Below, piece by piece: positions 45,691 through 54,747 of a stretch of DNA of 64,000 nt (its first letter is position 1; each line of letters starts with the position of its first letter). This DNA comes from JARFQH01 sp963825595 (GTDB lineage Bacteria; Desulfobacterota; Desulfobacteria; Desulfobacterales; SG8-13). The notes beneath the pieces are model-generated. The model was given only the letters and a program-made list of their open reading frames with translations. It did not search any database and was not told where the DNA came from. Made by a program: the position numbers and the translations under genes. The stretch spans positions 1-64,000 of the forward strand of contig CAWGUE010000018.1 in NCBI GenBank assembly GCA_963825595.1. Reading direction: 5' to 3'.

Positions 45691-47193
45691 TCAGCTATGT
45701 TTCAGATTCAATCTGCAAGCGATCTCTTCGGATACACTCTTTACGAACTGTTCGAAATCTTTGCCAGTCAACGGTTTGCCGGGTTCCGGTACCCTTTTTA
45801 GCTGCGCCGGCCGGACATACTGCGGTAGGTTTACGAGGTCCCCATCGGTCTTGATGTCAAACTCCGGCGGAAACCCCTGCTCGAAATACATTTGCTGGAA
45901 CCCAGCGAACTTCAGTGCATGGGCAGTGGAGTCGACGATGGCAATCTCGTCGGCGGAAACAAGATGGCTCTTCCTGGCTGTTACCAAACCTGCCAGCGAT
46001 TCACCGCCATGGGTGCAAGCGATGTGACCATTTCGATTGGCCAGAAGTTCCCAGTCCATAATGGCCTGTTCGGACACTTCAACGAAATGCACCCTCTGAC
46101 TGCCGGCGCTCTGATTGTAGCGATTCACCAGATGGATGACCCGGGGCATGGAAACGGGGTTGCCGATCATGGCGGCTTGGGCTACCGAGGGCCGCACGGT
46201 TACCGGCACAAATTTTCTCAGCCCCGGGTCCGGTTCCTGATAATAGCGAAAAACCGGATTTGCATGTTGCGACTGCACGCCGATGATCTTCGGTAGGCTG
46301 CCGATGATGCCAGTATCATAAAATTTAAGAAAACCGTTCATCACGGCTGTAATATTGCCGGCATTGCCTATCGGCAAGACTACGACCTTGTCGTGCAAAT
46401 CATACTCAAAATCCTGAGCGATTTCATACGAATAGGATTCCTGACCCAAGATCCGCCAGGCATTTTTCGAGTTGAGCAGCGCCACATCATAGGTTTCCGA
46501 GAGCCGTTCGACAACTTTCATACAGTCGTCAAACACGCCAGGAATTTCAAAGACAATGGCGCCGCTGCCCAGGGGCTGGGAAAGTTGTTGTGGGGTAATT
46601 TTTTTATGGGGCAGCAGCACGGCGGATTTGATACGGGGATTCAAATAGGCCGCATAAAGAGCTGCAGCCGCCGAGGTATCGCCGGTCGAGGCGCAGACTG
46701 CCAATACATCGGATGCCAATCCACGTTTGATCAGGTAATTGATATAACTGAGTGCGCTGGCCATGCCCCGGTCTTTGAAGCTGGCACTTGGGTTCTGCCC
46801 ATCGTTCTTGAAGTAATACCGCAGGCCGACCTTTTCCTGCATGAAATCGTTAGCCTCGATTACCGGCGTGTGGCCCTCGCCAAGATACACGATGTCTTCC
46901 AACGGGATCACCGAGCCGATAAATTCCTGGTAGCGGTAGATTCCCTTCAAGGCAGGCTGCGTGCTCATTCTACGGTAGTCAAAGATTCGATGCCAGGTGC
47001 CGCCATCGATCCGCCGTAATCTATCAAATGCCTTATCTTCTATCAGTAACACCTGGTTGCACTTCGGGCAGGTATACAAAAGCTTTTCGATACCGTGTTC
47101 TTCACCGCACCCTAAACAGCGGTAGACCAGTTCCCCTGTCGGCTGGGGAAGGATGAGGGGGCGTATATCTTCTGGGAAATCTTCTATTCTCAC
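45691..47193 (-). CDS. thrC: Threonine synthase
   Basis: A 500-residue PLP enzyme converting O-phosphohomoserine to threonine. The N-terminus carries a zinc-ribbon-like pair (CLGCGEEHGIEKLLYTCPKC), then the fold-type II core with the PLP lysine in SASFKDRGM and the phosphate loop GNAGNITAVMNG. The length and zinc-like N-terminus are like those of archaeal and delta-type enzymes. The start overlaps the serS stop by four bases, so serS and thrC are translationally coupled. It lies 68 bases upstream of the pilF-like gene. Confidence 0.92.
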   Translation of the reverse strand: MRIEDFPEDIRPLILPQPTGELVYRCLGCGEEHGIEKLLYTCPKCNQVLLIEDKAFDRLRRIDGGTWHRIFDYRRMSTQPALKGIYRYQEFIGSVIPLEDIVYLGEGHTPVIEANDFMQEKVGLRYYFKNDGQNPSASFKDRGMASALSYINYLIKRGLASDVLAVCASTGDTSAAAALYAAYLNPRIKSAVLLPHKKITPQQLSQPLGSGAIVFEIPGVFDDCMKVVERLSETYDVALLNSKNAWRILGQESYSYEIAQDFEYDLHDKVVVLPIGNAGNITAVMNGFLKFYDTGIIGSLPKIIGVQSQHANPVFRYYQEPDPGLRKFVPVTVRPSVAQAAMIGNPVSMPRVIHLVNRYNQSAGSQRVHFVEVSEQAIMDWELLANRNGHIACTHGGESLAGLVTARKSHLVSADEIAIVDSTAHALKFAGFQQMYFEQGFPPEFDIKTDGDLVNLPQYVRPAQLKRVPEPGKPLTGKDFEQFVKSVSEEIACRLNLKHS

Positions 47194-48464
47194 GACGCTA
47201 TGACTTCCTGACCGCCAAGATAGGGTCGTACGGCCTCCGGTACCACGATGGTGCCATCGTGCTGCTGATAATTCTCCAGTATTGCGGCCACAGTTCTTCC
47301 GACCGCCAATCCCGAACCGTTCAAGGTGTGAATGAGATCGGTGCCCTTCTTGCCTTTATGCCGAAGCCGGATATTCGCCCGGCGGGATTGGAAATTTTCA
47401 CAGTTGGAGCAGGAAGAAATTTCACGGTAAGTATTCTGTGCGGGCATCCAAACTTCGATGTCATAGGTTTTTGCCGCTGCAAAACCCAAGTCGCCGGTGC
47501 AAAGGGTGACAACCCGATAGGGGAGTGCCAGCCGTTGAAGAACGGCTTCGGCATTACTTAACATTTTCTCGAGTTCATCGTAAGACGTCTTCGGCTCGGC
47601 CAGCTTGACCATTTCCACCTTATTGAATTGGTGCTGGCGAATGAGTCCCCGGGTGTCCTTGCCGTATGACCCTGCTTCAGATCTGAAGCAGGGTGAGTAG
47701 GCTGTGTAATAGATCGGCAGTTGGTCTACGTCCAGGATTTCACCCTGGTGAATATTGGTGAGCGGGACTTCGGCGGTTGGAATCATAAAGTATTCCCAAC
47801 CTTCTAACTTGAATAAATCATGCTCGAATTTGGGCAACTGACCGGTATGGGTCATACTCTGCCGATTGACGGCAAAAGGGGGAAGTACCTCTGTATAGCC
47901 GTGTTCTGAAACATGCATGTCGAGCATCAAATTTATCAACGCTCGCTCCAGCCGGGCACCGAGACCTAAGTACAAGGGGAACCTTGCACCCGTTATTTTG
48001 GATGCCCGCTCAAAGTCGAGAATACCGAGACGAGTGCCCAGATCCCAGTGGGCCTGCGGTTTAAATTCGAATTGAGGCGGGGTTCCCACCCGTTTGAGTA
48101 TTGGGTTATCGTTGGCGTCCTTTCCTTCGGGTACTGAGGCGTGCGGAATATTGGGTATTTCCATCAGTATGTTATTGACCGTTTCTTCATGAAGGGCCAG
48201 CGATGACTCCAACGTCTTGATTCTTGCGGCGACCTCGCGCATATCCGCCACACGGTCTTGTGCATCGGCACCCTCTTTTTTCAGTTCGGCGATTCGATTC
48301 GACACCACATTGCGTTTGTGTCGCAACTCCTCAAGTTCGAGGAGGACATCACGGCGGCGGTCGTCGGCGGCTTCAAGCGCGGAGAGATCGAGGCTAGACT
48401 GACGGGTATTGAGCGCGCGTTTAATCTCGGATAAATTCTGCCTCAGAAACTTGATTTCCAGCAT
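47190..48464 (-). CDS. serS: Seryl-tRNA synthetase
   Basis: A 424-residue class II aminoacyl-tRNA synthetase. The N-terminal coiled-coil arm (about 30-105) binds the tRNA long variable arm. Class II motif 2 is PCFRSEAGSYGKDTRGLIR with HQFNKVEMV, and motif 3 is LNGSGLAVGRTVAAILE. The N-terminus MLEIKFLRQNLSEIKRALNTR is canonical. No T-box leader is visible in the 269 bases upstream, which contain only a weak hairpin near 48620-48655. Confidence 0.97.
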   Translation of the reverse strand: MLEIKFLRQNLSEIKRALNTRQSSLDLSALEAADDRRRDVLLELEELRHKRNVVSNRIAELKKEGADAQDRVADMREVAARIKTLESSLALHEETVNNILMEIPNIPHASVPEGKDANDNPILKRVGTPPQFEFKPQAHWDLGTRLGILDFERASKITGARFPLYLGLGARLERALINLMLDMHVSEHGYTEVLPPFAVNRQSMTHTGQLPKFEHDLFKLEGWEYFMIPTAEVPLTNIHQGEILDVDQLPIYYTAYSPCFRSEAGSYGKDTRGLIRQHQFNKVEMVKLAEPKTSYDELEKMLSNAEAVLQRLALPYRVVTLCTGDLGFAAAKTYDIEVWMPAQNTYREISSCSNCENFQSRRANIRLRHKGKKGTDLIHTLNGSGLAVGRTVAAILENYQQHDGTIVVPEAVRPYLGGQEVIAS

Positions 48465-48733
48465 ATCTGTACCTATATTTATTGTCGTTTTTTCGGTATG
48501 TTCCTGCTCAGATAGAGGCCATAATGTTTTACCGCTTGAAATTTAATTACGGCGGCAGCTGTGTATAACAGGATTTGGCAGGGCAGGGGTCCGGTTGCCA
48601 ACGGCTGTCGGATACCGGCGAATAGCAGCAAACCTCTAACATGGGGTTGCTATTTAGTCAATGATGAATACAGGTTGACGCAAGGCGGGTTAATATATAA
48701 AGTCAGTAGAATTTTTGTGAGGGGATAGCGTTT

Positions 48734-49321
48734 ATGGAAGAAATTCAGAAAAGCAAGGCTGATATTCGCAAAGAAATTGCCGCAGCAATAGGTAAACTTT
48801 CCAAAAACACGCTTGGCGAAAAAACAAAGCGGATTGAAGAACGCCTTTTCGATTTTGCCAACTTCCTCGAAGCAAAAATCGCTTTGATGTACATTGACAA
48901 TCCGAACGAGGTCCAATCCGAGGATATCATTAAGCGGACTTTTGACCTCGACAAGATCGTTGTTTTACCGCTGATTAATGCCGGATCCAAGAAATTCAAA
49001 CTTTACAAAATTGATGATTTTGGTAATGATCTGATTCCAGGTGAGTCACGCGTCCTGCGACCGGATCCGGAAAAATGCCGTGCCGTGCCGATCGATTGTA
49101 TCGATATCGCAATTGTACCCGGAATTGCGTTCGACGAAAAAGGCGGGCGAATCGGATCAGGCGATGGATATTACGACCGGCTCATCCCACACCTACCGAT
49201 TACCACACGAAAAGTGGCCTTGGCTTTAGACGATCAGATCATCCCTATGGTACCGGTTGAATCGCACGACAAGTACGTGGACATCATTATTACCGACAAG
49301 CGAATTATATACAAGATATGA
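48734..49321 (+). CDS. 5-formyltetrahydrofolate cyclo-ligase
   Basis: A 195-residue ATP-dependent enzyme that converts 5-formyl-THF to 5,10-methenyl-THF. The family signature GGRIGSGDGYYDRLIP and the upstream VPGIAFDEKG are present, and the length matches. ATG follows GAGGGGATAGC. The upstream 269 bases contain TTGACG and a TAAAGT/TATAAA pair near 48675-48700 as a possible promoter. Two-gene spacing to pcm is 354 bases, so they are not clearly an operon. Confidence 0.93.
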   Translation: MEEIQKSKADIRKEIAAAIGKLSKNTLGEKTKRIEERLFDFANFLEAKIALMYIDNPNEVQSEDIIKRTFDLDKIVVLPLINAGSKKFKLYKIDDFGNDLIPGESRVLRPDPEKCRAVPIDCIDIAIVPGIAFDEKGGRIGSGDGYYDRLIPHLPITTRKVALALDDQIIPMVPVESHDKYVDIIITDKRIIYKI

Positions 49322-49675
49322 GTTGCTCTGCCGGCGCCATGATCTGTGGCCGAAAACGATCGGTTCAATTCCGACCATATTTTCAACACCCTTTTACCGC
49401 ATCCTGCGGGCGATTGGTTGTCCTGCAATCTCTTAACGACGTCCTGCCTTCGATCAGGTGGGAATCGATATTCTTGACCTAAACTAACGGAACTGATAGG
49501 AAAAATTCCGACAATCGCCCTACTACGGATGGACCACCGAGTCAATGCGCCGATGCCAATAGCAGATGGCGTGAACCTCCCTGGGCCCTGGTATATAAGC
49601 GGGGCAATTTCGAGTGCCTGCTGGCTCTCCATATCCAAAACAAGGCCCAAGTCGATCACCTGAGAAAAGAGTTTG
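49322..49675. other. Intergenic region before pcm
   Basis: About 350 bases with no confident gene. TTGACC (about 49475) with TAGGAA 17 bases on is a possible promoter. GGGCGATTG near 49407 and CAATCGCCC near 49513 are complementary. A 6S RNA could be expected near a formyl-THF cyclo-ligase gene, but I cannot recognise its conserved core here. Confidence 0.35.
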
Positions 49676-50368
49676 GTGATTGCAGAAACCATCGCCGAAG
49701 AGCGTATGATCGAAAAGGAATCGATTAAATACGAACGCCAGCGCGAGGAAATGGTCAAGCGTCAAATTGAAGGACGCGGCATCACCGATCCAAATGTGCT
49801 GGCAGCCATGCGTAAGGTCCCCCGCCACCTGTTCGTCAGTGAAGCCTTAAGGGATCAGTCTTATGGTGATTTCCCTCTTCCTATTGGCGAACAGCAAACC
49901 ATTTCCCAACCATACATCGTCGCTGAAATGACTCAGGCTTTGCAGATTTCGAAAGACGACCGCGTGCTTGAAATCGGTTCTGGTTCCGGCTATCAGGCCG
50001 CTATCCTGGCCGAAATCGCCTACAGGGTATACACGATTGAGCGAATTCACTCGCTGTTGATCAAAACGCGCCGGCTTTTCGACCAGCTTCACTATCACAA
50101 TATCATTACGCGCTATGGTGACGGTACCGTCGGCTGGGTTGAAGAAAGTCCTTTCGACGCCATTATCATTACCGCCGGGGCGCCGAAAATTCCAGATGCC
50201 CTCATTGCTCAGCTTGCCAATGGTGGGCGGATGGTTGTCCCCGTGGGCGACCAGCACTCGCAGGAATTGATCAAGATTTATAAGGATGAAGAAGGGGTGC
50301 GTCGCTCCAACCTCGGCGGGTGTCGTTTTGTCAAACTGGTTGGTGAAGATGGATGGAGCGAACGCTAA
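49676..50368 (+). CDS. pcm: Protein-L-isoaspartate O-methyltransferase
   Basis: About 230 residues. A SAM-dependent enzyme that repairs isoaspartate damage. The family motifs are present: PRHLFVSEALRDQSYGDFPLPIGEQQTISQPYIVA, SAM motif I VLEIGSGSGYQAAILAEI, and the C-terminal FDAIIITAGAP and VPVGD. The start is ambiguous among TTG 49673, GTG 49676 (chosen, after AAAAGAG) and ATG 49706; the first residues carry no family motif. The next gene's ATG is directly after the stop. Confidence 0.92.
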   Translation: MIAETIAEERMIEKESIKYERQREEMVKRQIEGRGITDPNVLAAMRKVPRHLFVSEALRDQSYGDFPLPIGEQQTISQPYIVAEMTQALQISKDDRVLEIGSGSGYQAAILAEIAYRVYTIERIHSLLIKTRRLFDQLHYHNIITRYGDGTVGWVEESPFDAIIITAGAPKIPDALIAQLANGGRMVVPVGDQHSQELIKIYKDEEGVRRSNLGGCRFVKLVGEDGWSER

Positions 50369-50950
50369 ATGTTCAGAAAACTCTACGACTGGGTGTTGCA
50401 TTGGGCTGAAACACCTTACGGTTCATGGGCGCTTTTCCTGCTGGCATTCAGTGAATCCTCCTTTTTCCCTATTCCACCGGATGTTCTTCTAATCGCCCTT
50501 GCGGTTGCCGTACCACGCAAGGCAATGCGGTTCGCACTCATTTGTTCGGTAGGCTCGGTTCTGGGAGGCTGTTTTGGTTATCTGATCGGCTGGCAATTCA
50601 TGGGCAGTATTGGAGCAAAAATCGTCGTATTCTATGGTTTGGACGACAAAGTCGACTACATCGGCAATCTTTACAGGAACTACGATGCCTGGGCGATTGG
50701 GATCGCCGGGTTCACTCCGATCCCGTACAAGGTGTTCACAATCGCCGCCGGGATGTTTAAAATCAATTTTGCCGTATTTATCGTCGCTTCCTTCATATCA
50801 CGCTCGGCGCGATTCTTCCTCGTCGGTGGTCTCATCTACCTCTTCGGTCCCCGTATCCAGCTTTTTATCGAAAAATATTTCAACATTCTGGCCGTGGCCT
50901 TTACCATCCTGTTGATTACGGGATTCGTTGTTATCAAACATTTTTTCTAA
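50369..50950 (+). CDS. YqaA/DedA-type membrane protein (VTT domain)
   Basis: A 193-residue inner-membrane protein. FPIPPDVLLIALAVAVP, the glycine-rich re-entrant part (GSVLGGCFGYLIGW) and FTPIPYKVFTIAAGMFKINF are the VTT-family signatures shared with YqaA. About five hydrophobic segments follow. The family is thought to act in lipid scrambling or flippase activity, but a role for YqaA is not settled. It begins immediately after the pcm stop (no gap) and converges with the LysR gene, the two stop codons overlapping by a few bases. Confidence 0.85.
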   Translation: MFRKLYDWVLHWAETPYGSWALFLLAFSESSFFPIPPDVLLIALAVAVPRKAMRFALICSVGSVLGGCFGYLIGWQFMGSIGAKIVVFYGLDDKVDYIGNLYRNYDAWAIGIAGFTPIPYKVFTIAAGMFKINFAVFIVASFISRSARFFLVGGLIYLFGPRIQLFIEKYFNILAVAFTILLITGFVVIKHFF

Positions 50951-51867
50951 ACGCCGGTTCCCGTTGATTTGCTGGTCGACAGCCCACCGGGCAGGTAAGC
51001 CATAAAGGCCTCTCCGGGAGGGGATAGACTGCGGTGCTTGTGCCGGGTGAAATAGAAGTGGCGCTTGAGGTTCAGGCCATTGATCCTCAGCGCTTTGAGC
51101 GTTCCGGATTTCAGTTCGTCGGCAACCGCGATCGGGGAGACAATCGAAAGACCGATGTCGTTTTTTATCCCCTGCACGACAGATTCAGTGCTCCCGAGTT
51201 CTGATACGATATTGAAGTGCTCAAAGGAGTGTCCGCTTTTCTGCAGATTGTTCTGAATTGAATTTAACGTACCGGAACCCGATTCCCTTACAATGAATGG
51301 CTCCCGGAGCAGCGACTCAAGATCGATGCTGCGTCTGTTGCTCCATTTGTGATTACGGGGGACAACCAGACGCATTTCATCCTCCAAGAGGACTTTTTGC
51401 TCCAATTGATTGTCTGAAATGCGAGCGCCCACAACCCCCAATTCAATTTTTCCCGACAGAATGTCGGCAATGACTTTACCGGTGCCCCCGACTCGCAAGG
51501 AAACGAATACTTTCGGGTACTTCTTGAGGAAACCGGCGATCAGCTGCGGTAGCAGGTAGCCACCGGGGATGGTGCTACCCCCGACGATCAAATTGCCTTC
51601 GACAGAATCCCTGAATTGCCTGAGCGCATCTTCGGTTTCGGCCCGCAATTCGATCAACCGCTGGGCATAGTGGTATAAGAGTTCGCCTTCCTTGGTGGGA
51701 ACGGCCTCCTTGGCCAATCGGTCGATCAATCGGCAACCGAAATGATTCTCAAGATCCTTGATATGACTGCTGACGGTCGGTTGAGAAAGGTGGGCCAGTT
51801 TTCCCGCTTTGGAAAAACTTCGCTGCTCGACGACTTTGCAATAAATGTTAAGCTGCCAGAGATCCAT
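50947..51867 (-). CDS. LysR-family transcriptional regulator
   Basis: A 306-residue LTTR with an N-terminal winged helix (DLWQLNIYCKVVEQRSFSKAGKLAHLSQPTVSSHIKDLE) and a C-terminal periplasmic-binding-like effector domain (about 90-295: LIVGGSTIPGGYLLP, ELGVVGARISDNQLEQK, FIVRESGSGTL). The N-terminus resembles regulators of sulfur or selenium metabolism in delta-type anaerobes, but the target is not fixed by sequence. It ends close to the YqaA stop. A repressed target might lie elsewhere; its own upstream (51868-51939) is short. Confidence 0.88.
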   Translation of the reverse strand: MDLWQLNIYCKVVEQRSFSKAGKLAHLSQPTVSSHIKDLENHFGCRLIDRLAKEAVPTKEGELLYHYAQRLIELRAETEDALRQFRDSVEGNLIVGGSTIPGGYLLPQLIAGFLKKYPKVFVSLRVGGTGKVIADILSGKIELGVVGARISDNQLEQKVLLEDEMRLVVPRNHKWSNRRSIDLESLLREPFIVRESGSGTLNSIQNNLQKSGHSFEHFNIVSELGSTESVVQGIKNDIGLSIVSPIAVADELKSGTLKALRINGLNLKRHFYFTRHKHRSLSPPGEAFMAYLPGGLSTSKSTGTGV

Positions 51868-51939
51868 TGCGTAAGCAAGCGTTAAGGGAGGGCTGAGGCA
51901 TAGGACGGTTCGTCGGCACCCCGGTTATCACGGTGTGGA

Positions 51940-52422
51940 CTATTTTTTAAATTTCTCTTTTATCTTTTTCAAGACCATCGGAGGTACCATACCCTCAATG
52001 TTACCGCCGAACCGGGCGGCTTCTTTAATAATCGAGGAGCTGGTGAAGATCCAACGGAGGCCTGTCATCAAAAAAACAGTTTGAATTTCACGGTTGAGTC
52101 GGCGGTTCATCAGGGCCATCTGGAATTCGTACTCAAAATCAGAAACAGCCCGCATGCCGCGCAGAATCGCGTTGGCCTTGCGTTTCGCCGCATAGTCCAC
52201 CAGGAGACCGTCAAAGCGATCAACCTCGATATTTGACAACCCCTTCATGCTCATCTGCAGCATATCCAACCGTTCCTCAACGGAGAACAGCGTTTCCTTG
52301 CCGGGGTTGTACAATATGGTGACTATGATCTTGTCGAACAGCTTCAAGCCGCGCCTGACGATGTCCAAGTGCCCGTTTGTTACCGGATCGAAGGATCCCG
52401 GATATATCGCAACCTTTCCCAT
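51940..52422 (-). CDS. coaD: Phosphopantetheine adenylyltransferase
   Basis: A 160-residue enzyme of coenzyme A synthesis that adenylates 4'-phosphopantetheine. The nucleotidyltransferase motif is YPGSFDPVTNGHLDI, with the phosphate-binding SSSIIKEAARFGG at the other end. The ATG at 52422 gives the family length; a GTG at 52434 would add four residues, neither with a strong ribosome site. Follows rsmD, the usual gene order rsmD-coaD seen in many bacteria. Confidence 0.95.
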   Translation of the reverse strand: MGKVAIYPGSFDPVTNGHLDIVRRGLKLFDKIIVTILYNPGKETLFSVEERLDMLQMSMKGLSNIEVDRFDGLLVDYAAKRKANAILRGMRAVSDFEYEFQMALMNRRLNREIQTVFLMTGLRWIFTSSSIIKEAARFGGNIEGMVPPMVLKKIKEKFKK

Positions 52423-52507
52423 CGCAATGCCCACATCGTTAGAGTGATTCGAAACCGATACCAGCTACCGTAGTCGTGTCCGGGCCTGTAAAAGGAGCAC
52501 TTCGCTT

Positions 52508-53062
52508 TTATAACACACATTCTAAAATTGAAACAAGGGATTTCCCGCAGCGTCTCTGGTCTTGGAGAACGAATTTGTTCAAATCGGCCGGTAGGGGTTC
52601 GAGGGGAGAATGCTCGACGACCAGGTGGCCGCCGGGTGCCAGAATGGGATGATTTTGAAGATGCTTCAGGCTGTACCCGACAAAATTCTTGTTGTAGGGC
52701 GGGTCCATGAAAGCGAGGTCAAACCGGCTCTCCGATATGTTGAGACAGTTGAGGTCGGCGGAGATATCCCAGCAAATGACACGTGAGCGGGTTTCGAGTC
52801 GACACATATTCAAATTGCGGGAGATGATGGAGATGGCGGACCGGCTGTTGTCGATGAAAACGGCGCAACGTGCGGCCCGGCTCAATGCTTCGATACCATA
52901 GGCACCCGTTCCGGCAAAAAGATCCAATACGACGGCGTTCGGCACCCATCTGGCGATAATATTGAAGATCGATTCACGCAATCGGTCGGCCGTCGGACGT
53001 ATCGCTTTACCCTTTATGGGCGACAACCTTCTGCCCCGCAATGTTCCCCCGATAACTCGCAA
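52508..53062 (-). CDS. rsmD: 16S rRNA (guanine966-N2)-methyltransferase RsmD
   Basis: A 184-residue SAM-dependent RNA methyltransferase modifying G966 of 16S rRNA. The start MRVIGGTLRGRRL is typical, followed by RPTADRLRESIFNI, SAM motif LDLFAGTGAYGIEALSRAA and the catalytic DPPY in LAFMDPPYNKNF. TTG start at 53062, with GAGGA about nine bases upstream; no in-frame ATG fits. coaD follows 85 bases later. It lies 33 bases after the NtrX-like gene on the same strand. Confidence 0.95.
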   Translation of the reverse strand: MRVIGGTLRGRRLSPIKGKAIRPTADRLRESIFNIIARWVPNAVVLDLFAGTGAYGIEALSRAARCAVFIDNSRSAISIISRNLNMCRLETRSRVICWDISADLNCLNISESRFDLAFMDPPYNKNFVGYSLKHLQNHPILAPGGHLVVEHSPLEPLPADLNKFVLQDQRRCGKSLVSILECVL

Positions 53063-53095
53063 CTGACTATTTTCCTCGGCCGACAGTGTTTATTT

Positions 53096-54454
53096 TCACT
53101 CGATGATTTTCTTTATTTTTTTATAGAGGTAGCTACGCCCGACCCCGATCATTTCAGCGGTCCGGCTGATGTTATTCTTATTTTCTTTAAGTTTTTTCTG
53201 GATATATTCTCTTTCAAATTCCTTTTTTGCTTCTTTGAGGTTGTCAATTGAAAGGAGGCCGGACCCATTGCCCGTCAAATCAGAAGTGGTATCGGAACTG
53301 TATGCGTCCGGGAGGTCATCGATATCGATGATATCTTTTTCAACCATGATGATCAGCCTTTCCACGAGATTCTTGAGCTCACGAACATTGCCCGGCCAAG
53401 GTGATCGGCGCAGCAGTTCGAGCGCGGCCGGCGTCATCTTTTTTTTCTTTTTTTGAGTTTGTTTGGCAAATTCCTCGAAAAAAATATCGACCAAGACCGG
53501 GATATCTTCCATTCGTTCTCTGAGGGCCGGAACCTCGATCGGCACTACATTCAGGCGATAATATAATTCTTCTCGAAATTGACCGCTTTCGATTTCTTTT
53601 TCAAGTTCTTTGTTGGTGGCGGCAATGACACGGACATCTACCGTAATGGTTCGACTGCCGCCCAGGCGGTTGAACTTCTGCTCTTCAAGCACCCGCAGCA
53701 TTTTTGACTGTGTCCGTAAACTCATATCGCCGATTTCATCCAGAAAGATCGTTCCACTGTGGGCCAGTTCGAATTTACCCCTTTTCTTCATGGACGCCCC
53801 GGGGAATGCGCCTTTTTCATGACCGAAAAGTTCGCTTTCGATCAGTTCTTCGGGGATAGCCGCGCAGTTAACGGTTATTAAAGGCTGAGAAGCGCGTCGA
53901 CTGAGTTGATGAATTGTGCGGGCCACAAGTTCCTTCCCTGTGCCGTTCTCACCTTTTATCAAGATCCACGTGTCGGTTGGTGCCGCCACGGCGACTTGTT
54001 TCTTGAGCTGCTGTATCGGGGGACTGTTGCCGCTGATGGAATTTTTTTCGATCATCTTCTTCCGCAGGTAGCGGTTCTCTTCTTCCAGCCGTCGAAAATT
54101 CAGGGCATTGTTGATCGCGACGATAACCTTGTCGATGGACAGCGGCTTTTCGATCAGATCATACGCCCCTATTTTGGTCGCCCTTACGGCTGTTTCGATC
54201 GTTCCGTGACCGGTGATGATGATGACCTGTATGTATGGGTTGTTCTTCCGAATCTCCTGCAACGTATCGATACCGTCCAGACCGGGCATCCAGATATCGA
54301 GCAACACCAGATCGGGCGAATCTCTTTCGATATTTTTCAAAGCTTCGTATCCGTTTGATGCGGTGTGAACTTCGAACCCTTCGTCAGCCAGCAGTCCCCC
54401 GAGGGACTGGAGAATGGAGGGTTCATCATCAACGATCAATATGGAAGGATTCAT
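53096..54454 (-). CDS. ntrX: NtrX-like response regulator with altered GAFTGA loop
   Basis: A 452-residue activator of the NtrC family. Receiver domain with Asp53 in LLDIWMPGLDG; AAA+ domain with Walker A GENGTGKE (168-175); Fis-type helix-turn-helix at the C-terminus (NNISRTAEMIGVGRSYLYKKI). The sigma-54 contact loop reads GAFPGA (215-220) instead of GAFTGA, so the conserved threonine is a proline. This may weaken or change sigma-54 dependence, as is seen in NtrX-type regulators. The ATG at 54454 is chosen because AAGGA lies nine bases before it. An NtrY-like kinase is upstream. Confidence 0.9.
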   Translation of the reverse strand: MNPSILIVDDEPSILQSLGGLLADEGFEVHTASNGYEALKNIERDSPDLVLLDIWMPGLDGIDTLQEIRKNNPYIQVIIITGHGTIETAVRATKIGAYDLIEKPLSIDKVIVAINNALNFRRLEEENRYLRKKMIEKNSISGNSPPIQQLKKQVAVAAPTDTWILIKGENGTGKELVARTIHQLSRRASQPLITVNCAAIPEELIESELFGHEKGAFPGASMKKRGKFELAHSGTIFLDEIGDMSLRTQSKMLRVLEEQKFNRLGGSRTITVDVRVIAATNKELEKEIESGQFREELYYRLNVVPIEVPALRERMEDIPVLVDIFFEEFAKQTQKKKKKMTPAALELLRRSPWPGNVRELKNLVERLIIMVEKDIIDIDDLPDAYSSDTTSDLTGNGSGLLSIDNLKEAKKEFEREYIQKKLKENKNNISRTAEMIGVGRSYLYKKIKKIIE

Positions 54455-54527
54455 TGTCGGCATTCCTTACTGTTTGAGAGGGTGTCAAGCATCCCGGCCA
54501 TCGGAAGGCGTTGTTTTTGGACTTGTT

Positions 54528-54716
54528 GATAGAAGTGATTTCAAAACCCCATCTAACAACCAACCCGCCATAGGTTTACCCGCCTCAGGCGGGCGGACAA
54601 GTTGCGGAGTGGTGGTCCTCCTCAAAATACTCACATTCTTTCATGTATGCTGCATTTTTTCGTCGGCCCACGCCTTGCACTTGGGCGTGATCTGAGGTTT
54701 TGAAACCACTTCTACC
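54528..54716. repeat. Imperfect inverted-repeat element between the NtrX and NtrY genes
   Basis: Arms 54528-54551 (GATAGAAGTGATTTCAAAACCCCA) and 54693-54716 are reverse complements over 24 bases with three mismatches. The 140 bases between hold CCCGCCTCAGGCGGG (about 54578-54594), a perfect short hairpin, and a second GC-rich repeat near 54667-54690. No gene is seen in this 293-base gap, which is wide for two genes expected to act together. Confidence 0.5.
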
Positions 54717-54747
54717 GAAAACTAAAACGTGATACCCGGAGAGTCGA

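Noticed and set aside
48465..49675. Possible 6S RNA near the formyl-THF cyclo-ligase
   Set aside because: The gene neighbourhood often carries ssrS, but no closing stem with the conserved core could be recognised on either side.
49234..49758. Minus-strand open frame of 174 codons across the gap before pcm
   Set aside because: It overlaps both neighbouring genes on the other strand, has no ribosome site and no recognisable composition or motif.
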